A stretch of DNA of 64,000 bases from Clostridia bacterium (GTDB lineage: Bacteria > Bacillota > Clostridia > Christensenellales > UBA1242): NCBI GenBank assembly GCA_016297915.1, contig JAEDFU010000002.1:1-64000 (forward strand), read 5' to 3'. Of the stretch, positions 1 to 7,500 are shown one piece after another; the stretch's first letter is position 1; each line of letters begins with the position of its first letter. Both the position numbers and the translations under genes were made by a program. The notes under the pieces were generated by a model. The model did not search any database. It saw nothing but the letters and a program-made list of their open reading frames with translations, and was not told where the DNA came from.

Positions 1-238
1 CGCCCTCGGCGTGAGAGGAACATATCCACGAGGGACGCAGGGAGATATGTTTCGAGGAAGAGACACATCGAGTCACTTGTTTGCTTGCAAAGACAAGTGT
101 GAAGATGTAGTTTTGTGGACGCCCTCGGCGTGAGAGGAACATATCCACGAGGGACGCAGGGAGATATGTTTCGAAGAAGAGAAACATCGAGGTGCTGACA
201 TGCTTGCAAAGATAAGTGTGAAGATAAATACAAGTGTG
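1..238. repeat. 119-bp direct tandem repeat, two copies
   Basis: Two head-to-tail copies, 1-119 and 120-238. The first 72 bases of each are identical except for two substitutions. The remaining ~47 bases diverge but share a core around TGCTTGCAAAGA and AAGTGTGAAGAT. Each copy is GC-richer than the surroundings and contains an inverted repeat AACATATC/GATATGTT (19-26 with 44-51 in copy 1). The period is not a multiple of three and stop codons occur in the readable frames, so it is probably not coding. The array may continue to the left of the window. Confidence 0.85.
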
Positions 239-266
239 AAGAAATAAAGGAGCAAAAAAAGATAAA

Positions 267-440
267 ATGAACGAGCGAGAGCTTATGAAACTAGCGGAGA
301 CTTTGGATGAGTTTTCGGTAAGCGATTACACTGTTGAAGAGCTAGAGAAAATGTCCAATAAGAGTTCTAACTTTAAGGAAAAATATTTTGATTATTATGA
401 TGATGTCAAAGATAGAACCCGAAAAAAACAAGATTGGTAA
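267..440 (+). CDS. Small hypothetical protein, 57 aa
   Basis: A 57-residue ORF that starts at ATG 267 and ends TAA 438-440, 18 bases before uvrC. An AAAGGAG ribosome site lies at 246-252, 14 bases upstream, which is long; an in-frame ATG at 285 is an alternative start. The product is very acidic and charged (MNERELMKLAETLDEF..., ending KDRTRKKQDW), with no membrane segment and no cysteine. The first half looks like two amphipathic helices. An in-frame stop at 237-239 rules out its being the end of a longer gene. The tight spacing suggests co-transcription with uvrC. I do not recognise a family. Confidence 0.55.
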   Translation: MNERELMKLAETLDEFSVSDYTVEELEKMSNKSSNFKEKYFDYYDDVKDRTRKKQDW

Positions 441-458
441 AATATCAAAAAGGATAAT

Positions 459-2273
459 ATGAATCAAGAAATTTTAAAGAGAATCAAAGAAAAGGTGCAT
501 GCACTGCCAACTCTTCCGGGAGTTTATAAGATGTTAGATATATATGGTAACATAATATATATCGGCAAGGCAAAAAGTTTGAAAAGCAGAGTGTCTTCTT
601 ATTTTTTGAACACAGTCAAACTCCCCAAGGTTCAAGCAATGGTGGACAATGTTTATGACTTTGAGTATATAATAACTTTGAGCGAACTTGAGGCGCTTAA
701 CCTTGAGAGCAATCTGATTCACAAGCATCAGCCGTTTTTCAATATTTTGCTCAAGGATGGCAAGGCATTTGCTTATATTAAGATTGATTACAAATCCAAG
801 TATCCAACTGCCACTGTTACAAGAAAAATCAAAAACGACGGTGCGATGTATTTTGGGCCATATGTAAATAAGATTAGTGTTACTAGTCTATATAAGATAA
901 TCAATAATACATTCAAACTCAGAGATTGCAATTTGAATCTAAACAAAGTGGCAAGCAGGGAGTGCTTGAATTATCATATCAAGACTTGTCTTGCGCCTTG
1001 TACTCGAAGATGCACTGAGCAAGAGTATAGGTTTGAGGTTGACAAGGTTATTAGATTTCTCAGAGGCGACTTGACTGAGGCCAAGCAAATACTAACTGAC
1101 AAGATGATGGTTTATGCCGAAATGGAAATGTTTGAAAAAGCAATTGAGCTTAGAGAAAATCTCAAGGCAATTGAGTATATCGATGCACAGAATGTGACAG
1201 GACTTAACAAGAGTTGCGATATGGATGTATTTGGCTTTGCCGAAAATGGAGATAGCGCAGTTGTATCTGTTGCGTGTATTAGAGGTACAAAAATGGTGGG
1301 GCTTAGCAACTACAATGTAATAGATGCTAGTATTAGCAGTGGCGAAATTCTTACTAACTTTGTAACCCAGTACTATATGGCAAATAAGATTGTGCCAAAG
1401 AATGTTTTGGTTAGCGTGACTGGAGACGAACTGTCTTTGTGGTTAAATGAGTTTGCTGGCAAAAAAATCAATTTACATGGCGGTGCTAGAGGAATCTATG
1501 CAAGACTTCTCAAAATGGCTAATGATAATGCGAGCGAATATCTAAACAAATCTATTGAGAAAGATAAACAGTATATGCTCAAAACGACCGGTGCTCTCAA
1601 AATTTTGCAAAAGGCGTGTGGGCTTTCTAAACTTCCAAAAAGAATTGAGGGCTATGATATAAGTAACCTAGGAGGCACAAATACTGTTGCCAGCATGGTC
1701 GTTTTTGTCAATGGCGTGCCTGCCAAAAAAATGTATCGAAAGTTCAAAATAGAAACTCCGGGTCAGAACGACTTTAGGAACATGCACGATGTGTTAAGTC
1801 GAAGAATAAGCGAGCTAAAGAAAGGCTCGGATATAAGCTTTGGAGCTATGCCTGACCTGATGCTTATTGACGGAGGCATAATTCAATTGACCTTTGCCAA
1901 AAATGCTCTATCTGAGATGGGCTATGATATTGACATGATTTCACTTGCAAAAAGAGAAGAAGAAATTTATTTGATTAGTGGCGACAAGGTGATTTTGAGC
2001 AAAGATAATTATGGACTAAAACTCTTGCAAAATGTTAGAGACGAAAGTCATAGATTTGCTATAACTTTCCAAAAGAGTCTGCGTCAAAAAAATGCGCTTA
2101 AGTCGGAACTTGAAAAAATTGACTTGTTGGGAAAATCCAAAGTCAACGCATTGTTTGACTACTTTAAGTCAATTGACAAAATTAAAGAGGCGGATATCAA
2201 TACTCTTTGCAGAGTGGATGGAATTGGCAAAACATTGGCAACTAATATATATAATTATTTCCATAAGGACTAA
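459..2273 (+). CDS. uvrC: UvrABC excinuclease subunit C
   Basis: UvrC makes both incisions flanking a bulky DNA lesion in nucleotide excision repair after UvrA/UvrB loading. Length 604 residues, normal for the family. Visible in order: N-terminal GIY-YIG nuclease (GVYKM...YIGKAK...SRV, residues ~20-50), a four-cysteine segment (C-x10-C-x7-C-x3-C, ~residues 157-180) like the Fe-S cluster cysteines known in UvrC, a UVR helical hairpin that binds UvrB (~205-240), the C-terminal RNase-H-like nuclease (GYDISNLGG, LMLIDGG, DESHRF, ~395-530) and helix-hairpin-helix DNA-binding motifs at the end (DGIGKTLA). Start ATG 459 has AAAAGGA upstream. Followed by a strong terminator. Confidence 0.97.
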   Translation: MNQEILKRIKEKVHALPTLPGVYKMLDIYGNIIYIGKAKSLKSRVSSYFLNTVKLPKVQAMVDNVYDFEYIITLSELEALNLESNLIHKHQPFFNILLKDGKAFAYIKIDYKSKYPTATVTRKIKNDGAMYFGPYVNKISVTSLYKIINNTFKLRDCNLNLNKVASRECLNYHIKTCLAPCTRRCTEQEYRFEVDKVIRFLRGDLTEAKQILTDKMMVYAEMEMFEKAIELRENLKAIEYIDAQNVTGLNKSCDMDVFGFAENGDSAVVSVACIRGTKMVGLSNYNVIDASISSGEILTNFVTQYYMANKIVPKNVLVSVTGDELSLWLNEFAGKKINLHGGARGIYARLLKMANDNASEYLNKSIEKDKQYMLKTTGALKILQKACGLSKLPKRIEGYDISNLGGTNTVASMVVFVNGVPAKKMYRKFKIETPGQNDFRNMHDVLSRRISELKKGSDISFGAMPDLMLIDGGIIQLTFAKNALSEMGYDIDMISLAKREEEIYLISGDKVILSKDNYGLKLLQNVRDESHRFAITFQKSLRQKNALKSELEKIDLLGKSKVNALFDYFKSIDKIKEADINTLCRVDGIGKTLATNIYNYFHKD

Positions 2274-2284
2274 AAAAAATTTTG

Positions 2285-2317
2285 ACGGATTGGAACTTCC
2301 AATTCGTTATTTTTTTT
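2285..2317 (+). terminator. Rho-independent terminator after uvrC
   Basis: An 11-bp stem, 2285-2295 pairing with 2297-2307 (GGATTGGAA/TTCCAATTC with one G-T pair), followed by a T-rich tract to 2317. It sits 12 bases after the uvrC stop and just upstream of the next promoter. Confidence 0.85.
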
Positions 2318-2329
2318 GAAACTTTGGTA

Positions 2330-2358
2330 TTGAAAATCTTAGAGGGATATGATATACT
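2330..2358 (+). promoter_or_regulatory. Sigma-A-type promoter for PHP gene
   Basis: TTGAAA at 2330-2335, 17-bp spacer, TATACT at 2353-2358. Predicted start of transcription is ~2365, giving a ~22-nt leader containing the ribosome site AGGTAGGA. Confidence 0.7.
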
Positions 2359-2386
2359 AAAAAAAACGAAAGGTAGGATTTGTGCA

Positions 2387-3493
2387 ATGGGAGACGAAAA
2401 GATACAAAAATTTGCCGACTTACACACTCATTCAAAGAACTCGACAGACGGAACAATGTCGGTTGATGATTTGGTTAATGATGCAAGAGCGACTGGAGTA
2501 CATACTGTATCGGTGACTGACCACAACACTATGAATCATGTAATTGATTACATGAGACGAAAGAGTCTTGACATGTCACAGGCAATACAAGATGTTGATG
2601 GTATTGACTTTGTTCCGGGAGTGGAGGTTACTTGCCGTATTGAAGATGTCACAAACCTCAAAGGAAATACTGCCAAAATCCACATGCTTGTTTATGCACC
2701 CGACCTTAGAACTCAAAGTTTATTTTTGAAACTTCTTGATATCAAGCGCGAAAACGATATTGCATACGACTTTGGAGATATGATTCAAATTTCCAAATTG
2801 CACGATGTTGACCTTAGAGAATCAACAATTCGTAGAGAAATGGAACATTTGCAGAGAATAAAGGGTAGTACTGAGTTTTCCAAACAAGATTTGTGGAAGT
2901 TCTTTAATTATCACTACCCACACGCTATTCCAAGCAATAAGCGTCTAAATAGAGAACTTGAAAATGTTATTAAGGTTGAAAGAATGAATATGAGTGCACT
3001 TGATGTAATCAAACTTGCACACTCGGTTGGTGCACTTTGCATCATGGCACATCCCGAAAAGAACTTGAACAGAGTCAAGAACAAAAAGAATGCAATTGCA
3101 ACTCTTGTTGACTATGATATAGACGGATTTGAGCTTATCTCTGGTGGAATGACCAGAGATACAAGTGAACTTATTAGATACATTTGCAAAGACAAAAGTC
3201 CCAAAAACGAAATGTTGTTTACTGGCGGAAGTGATTTCCATGGGACTCATCATGGCAAACTTGGTCATAGTATGGGTAAGCCAATTAATGAAGAAAGCCA
3301 AGCGGTTGTTATCAAAAACCTACGACTAATAAACAAAGCAAGAGCTCAAGGTGACCTCACTCATCGTGTATACAAATCTGTTCCACAATTTGAGTTGCAA
3401 GATATCGTAAATAAATATCAAAAGTTTGCAAACGAAAACAAAATAATGGAAGGTAGACTTCCAATATTTATAGATATAGACAAAGAAAAATAA
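2387..3493 (+). CDS. PHP-domain metal-dependent phosphoesterase
   Basis: A 368-residue PHP (polymerase and histidinol phosphatase) domain protein. Metal-ligand motifs are visible: DLHTHS near the N terminus, TDHNT, E in PGVEV, H in KIHML, MAHPE and the terminal SDFHG. This is the ligand order of TrpH/YciV-type PHP enzymes, which act on nucleotides or RNA 5' ends. A long insertion (~residues 120-215) separates the halves. I chose ATG 2387 rather than the upstream ATG of the open frame: it has AGGTAGGA 9 bases before it, and the promoter at 2330-2358 would leave the earlier start untranscribed. Substrate cannot be decided from sequence. Confidence 0.85.
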   Translation: MGDEKIQKFADLHTHSKNSTDGTMSVDDLVNDARATGVHTVSVTDHNTMNHVIDYMRRKSLDMSQAIQDVDGIDFVPGVEVTCRIEDVTNLKGNTAKIHMLVYAPDLRTQSLFLKLLDIKRENDIAYDFGDMIQISKLHDVDLRESTIRREMEHLQRIKGSTEFSKQDLWKFFNYHYPHAIPSNKRLNRELENVIKVERMNMSALDVIKLAHSVGALCIMAHPEKNLNRVKNKKNAIATLVDYDIDGFELISGGMTRDTSELIRYICKDKSPKNEMLFTGGSDFHGTHHGKLGHSMGKPINEESQAVVIKNLRLINKARAQGDLTHRVYKSVPQFELQDIVNKYQKFANENKIMEGRLPIFIDIDKEK

Positions 3494-3499
3494 AAAATA

Positions 3500-3550
3500 A
3501 AAACACCCAATTATTTAAGATTTAACTTAAAGTAAATTGAGTGTTTTTTC
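3500..3550. terminator. Bidirectional terminator between convergent genes
   Basis: AAAACACCCAATT (from ~3500) pairs with AATTGAGTGTTTT (to ~3548) across an AT-rich loop. An A run lies on the left and a T run on the right, so it can serve both the PHP gene and the convergent XRE gene. Confidence 0.8.
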
Positions 3551-3552
3551 TT

Positions 3553-4119
3553 TTATTTGAGTTTGCACCAAAGGATTACACATGCCTGCATTGGCACTCC
3601 AAGCAAAAATATCAACCAAATATTAATCGGCAAAAACTGAACATAAAAACTTGTGAGCAGTGACCAAATAAATACTGTTCTTGTAATTATTGAATATTTG
3701 CGCTCTCCCCAAATTACATTTAATATATCTGCAACAAGTGCGCTTGCTGGAACTGCCCAAATAAATATTGTCCAAAGCGATGTGTTGGTGGATATTCCAG
3801 AGTATACATAAATACATGTTGCTATGAGCCAAATAAGAGATATTGCAAGTAGGCTAATGACTACTTTGTTGCCCATTTTGGTGGCGTCTTTGGTCTTGAT
3901 TGGAGTAGGGTCTTTGGAAACCAAATAACTCATGTCTACACCAAACAATTCACATAATTCACAGAGAACTTCAACCGATGGCATGGTGTCTCCTCTCTCC
4001 CACCTAGATATTGCCTTGTCTGAATAATGCAATTTTTCGGCTAGTTCAAATTGTGTCATATTGTTGCTTTTTCGCAAATTACAAATATTGTTTGCGATAA
4101 TCTGTCTATAATCTTCCAT
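3553..4119 (-). CDS. XRE-family regulator with four membrane helices
   Basis: A 188-residue protein. Residues ~6-65 are a Cro/C1-type helix-turn-helix (MTQFELAEKL...KAISRWERGDTMPSVEVLCELCELFGV). The remainder is four hydrophobic segments (~85-107, 113-135, 145-162, 165-185). This 'HTH plus membrane tail' layout is common in Clostridia and suggests a DNA-binding protein tethered to or sensing the membrane. No ribosome site precedes ATG 4119. Instead a promoter (-10 at 4126-4131) lies only six bases upstream, so the mRNA probably starts at or next to the A of ATG and is leaderless. It diverges from the giant surface protein operon, and could control it; that link is inference. Confidence 0.88.
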   Translation of the reverse strand: MEDYRQIIANNICNLRKSNNMTQFELAEKLHYSDKAISRWERGDTMPSVEVLCELCELFGVDMSYLVSKDPTPIKTKDATKMGNKVVISLLAISLIWLIATCIYVYSGISTNTSLWTIFIWAVPASALVADILNVIWGERKYSIITRTVFIWSLLTSFYVQFLPINIWLIFLLGVPMQACVILWCKLK

Positions 4120-4125
4120 ATTTTT

Positions 4126-4154
4126 ATTATATCAAAGAGTTCCTGAATTTACAA
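4126..4154 (-). promoter_or_regulatory. Promoter of XRE gene, predicted leaderless mRNA
   Basis: On the minus strand TTGTAA (4149-4154), 17-bp spacer, TATAAT (4126-4131), then six bases and the ATG at 4119. No Shine-Dalgarno fits in between. Confidence 0.7.
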
Positions 4155-4256
4155 CAAATTTTTGAAAATTTCTCACATTCTACACAAATGAGAATTGAAA
4201 AACAAGGTATACTCTCAGTAGAGTAGCACTCTCATCTTATGAACTTCAAGTTTAGA

Positions 4257-4285
4257 TTGTAATTTGTCGAAAAATACAGTATAAT
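4257..4285 (+). promoter_or_regulatory. Promoter of the surface protein operon
   Basis: TTGTAA at 4257-4262, 17-bp spacer, TATAAT at 4280-4285. The hexamers and spacer length are the same as those of the divergent XRE promoter. Transcription would start near 4292, inside the left arm of the cloverleaf repeat, giving a leader of ~226 nt before the lipoprotein start. Confidence 0.65.
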
Positions 4286-4373
4286 TTACTATGTAAATTA
4301 ATTTGCTCCTGTGTCGCAAATTATGTTGCTAGCGCAACAGCCACGACTGGCGTCGTGATTTACATAGTAAATT
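4283..4373. repeat. Cloverleaf inverted repeat (four-way junction)
   Basis: Perfect 16-bp outer inverted repeat 4283-4298/4358-4373. Inside are three perfect hairpins placed almost back to back: 4299-4306/4316-4323 (8 bp, 9-nt loop), 4324-4329/4334-4339 (6 bp, loop TAGC) and 4342-4347/4352-4357 (6 bp, loop TGGC). Only two bases (4340-4341) are unpaired at the junction. It has a tRNA-like outline but no CCA end, T-loop or anticodon signature. It overlaps the -10 box of the operon promoter and lies in the leader. It may be a mobile palindromic repeat or a regulatory RNA/DNA structure. Confidence 0.85.
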
Positions 4374-4495
4374 GAAATCTTCGTCAGCCCAAATCAAGGT
4401 GTCCATGCGGACTACTTTGTTTGGTCTTCCTTGATTATAATTGCATGGAGAACTAGCAAGAGGAAATAAGAGAGGACTGCTCCTGTGTCGCAAAT
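4304..4495 (+). repeat. 18-nt direct repeat pair flanking the leader
   Basis: TGCTCCTGTGTCGCAAAT occurs exactly at 4304-4321 and 4478-4495. The first copy forms most of the first cloverleaf hairpin. The second lacks the pairing left arm and ends 10 bases before the lipoprotein ribosome site. Confidence 0.85.
4392..4449 (+). other. Possible H-type pseudoknot in operon leader
   Basis: AATCAAGG (4392-4399) can pair with CCTTGATT (4429-4436), and TCCATGC (4402-4408) with GCATGGA (4443-4449). The arms interleave (a-b-a'-b'), a pseudoknot topology. A competing short hairpin GTCC/GGAC (4401-4404/4409-4412) is also possible. The rest of the 4120-4517 gap is AT-rich without an ORF. Confidence 0.45.
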
Positions 4496-4517
4496 AGAAA
4501 AAAATTTAGGAGAAATT

Positions 4518-7500
4518 ATGACAAAACATAATTGGTGGAAATATTTGTTAATAATGGTGGTATCTGTTTTTCTTAGCGGATGCTCTCTTTTGGATAATTT
4601 GCTTTTTACAAAATCCGAAGTTTCTGAGTTTTCGTTTAGTGGATATGTCAGAGCTGACGGCAAACCCTTGGAGGGAGCAACGGTTGATTGTGGAGTTAGC
4701 AAAGTTACAACTAATGAGCAAGGCTACTACAGTTTTTCCAAAATAAACAGAGTTGTTCAAGTGATTGCTAGCAAAGAGGGCTTTTTGTTTGGTGACGAAC
4801 TTGTGTTTGTTAATAGTTTGTCAACCGATGTCAACTTTTATGGATACGAGCTTTTTGACAAGGCTGGGGTTGTCAAAAATAACGATGTAGTAATTTCAAA
4901 TGTCAAAATAGTTGCTGAGAGTTCAAACGGCAAGTTTGAAACAACTAGCAATGAAATGGGTGAGTTTTATCTATCCGACTTGGCTGGTCAAGTCAAGGTA
5001 ACTGCAACTAAGGAAAATTATAATTTCTTTACGCAATCGTTCACTATTGACAAAGAGGATTCTGTTGTAATTACAGGAATGACAGATTTGCAGGGTAGTA
5101 TTGTTGTAGATAGTACGGCTACTCCTTCGGACTTTGTTTTGAAATGCAATGACAAGGTTATAAATATCCTAGATGATTTGACTTTTGTTGCTCAAAATGT
5201 TGAACCTGGAGACAAACTATTTCTGACTAGTGATAAGTTCTTTGTAAAAAACGAACAAATCAAAATTGGCTCTACCGAAAGTATAGTGTTTGATTGCCAA
5301 AAATACTTTGATATTACAGGCACGGTATCTTGTGGGACTAAAAAATTAAATGATGTCAAAGTGTACTTTGGCAAAGACCAAGTCAAATCTGTTGACGGCA
5401 AATTTAGTTTTTCAAAAGTTCATGGCAAAAAAGAATTAAGATGTATGCTTGAGGGTTTTGAGTTTGAGAGTGTGATTGTTTCAGCCGAAAATCCAACTAT
5501 AAATATCTCGGCAACAACCGATGTTACAGTACAAGCAAATTTGGATGTTGGGAGCGATTACTCGTCTGTCTCTATCAAAATCGGCGAAAGAGTTTTTGGC
5601 AAGCCTACAAGCACTGGCAAATATGTATTAAATTCAGTTAAGTTCGGCGACAAAATTAAGGTCGTATCGGATAACTACTTTGCTATGTCCGATGTTATTA
5701 TCGAAAGCAAAAATTTGACTGTTGATCTTCAAAGATACTACTCGGCAAAAATTGTATCTCTGCTTGGTGGTCAAAGTTTGAGCGGTGTTGATGTATATGT
5801 AGATGATGTCAAATATACTACAGCCCAAAACGGACTAGAGCTAAACAAATTGTACGGCTCACACAGAGTAAGACTTGAGTGCGAGGGGTATAAGTTTGTA
5901 AGCGAATACACTATTAATTATTATCAGAACAAAGTAAACGCAGAGTGCTACAAATTATTTGGAGTAACTGGAAGTGTAAAATCGGCAGATATTGTGCTAA
6001 ATAATGCAAGAGTAAAAGTTAATGGTCAGAACATTGAATGTGTGGATGGCAGTTTTGAAATAGAAGATTTGTATGGGCTTGTTGAACTTGGGATTTCTGC
6101 AGAGGGATACAATAGCAAAAAAATCATTGCCTCAATTGATAATAACCAACTAGACATCAATCTCGACTACGACATAACTGGTGTGGTTTCGTGTGGTGAC
6201 AATAAAGTTGTAGGAGTCAATGTGACATGTGGGGATTTGACAGTAACAACAGATAGTCAAGGATGCTTTGAATTAAAGGGTCTTGCTGGTCAAAACGAAA
6301 TAACATTCCAAAAAGATTATTATACATTCCAGTCAGAGACTGTAACAAGTTCCAAACACTTGCAAGTAAATACAACCTACTATGTTGCAGGCAATGTAAG
6401 TGGTGGTGACGGAAGTGTTGGCAATCTTGAGATTATAATTATAAGCAAAACAAATAGCGAAAATATTTTGACTACAACTACTGATGAGAGTGGAAATTAT
6501 AGATTTGAAAATCTATCTGGCAGTTATATGCTAAGTTATGGAGAGACCACTCTTTCGCTTAAGCCTAAGATGTATAATATAAGCGGTGGAGATAGTTATA
6601 ATTTTTCGGACAAAGGTTTTGGTTTTGGTGGCGTTGTAACTTGTGGCGGATTGCCACTTGCTGATGTCAATGTTCAAATTGGAACACTGAAAACAACTAC
6701 TGATGCCGAGGGTAAATATAGCTTTCCACTAGTAGCGCAAGGGGGAATACTTACTCTTAGCAAAACTGGTTATAGTTTTGAAAACAACGGCAAGGATATC
6801 ACCGAAGAAGTTGACGAAAGGAAAGATATCAATTTTGTAGCAACATACAAGGTTGTATTGAATGTCAAATCTGGCAAAACAAGCTTAAGTAGAGTAGTCG
6901 TAAAAGTAAATAACGAAATCAAGGGACAAACAAACGAGAGTGGCATGCTTGAAGTTTTGGGACTAACAGGCACAAATCAAATTGAATTGTCGCTTACAGG
7001 ATATAAGTTCCAAGGTGTGTTTGAGATTGGTGAGTATGCAAGTCTTGACTACTTGGCAACATTTGATATCGTAGCTACTATTTGTACTGGAGACATAAGT
7101 GTTCAAGATGTGTACTACATGATTGGTGGCACTGACTATGCAACTTTGAGCGATGCCAATGGCAAACTTACTATTCGTGATGTCAAACTTGGTGACGAGA
7201 TTAAGTTTGTCAAAGACGGTTATCTATTTGATACATATGTAGTTAGCGAGTATGTCGCAAATACAAAGATTTTGGGTAGATACAAAATATCTGGAATAGT
7301 GTCAAACTGCGGAACAGAGATAAGTGGGGTTGTAGTTTCAATTGAGGGTACGGATGAGAGCACAATTACAGATAGTCACGGTTACTTTGAATTTGACGGT
7401 GTCGAGGGACAGGTTAATTTGGTGCTCTCGAAGTCTGGATTTGATTTTGACAAAGTACCTGTTAGCAGTGCAGATAAGCTAAACATAATGAGCAAATACT

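Noticed and set aside
1..238. Tandem repeat as a CRISPR array or coding repeat
   Set aside because: Two 119-bp units with partial divergence do not have repeat-spacer structure. The period is not divisible by three and stops occur. The minus-strand open frame through it is a shadow.
4283..4373. Cloverleaf as a tRNA gene
   Set aside because: Outer stem 16 bp, no T-loop or D-loop consensus, no CCA or anticodon; loops of 9, 4 and 4 nt.
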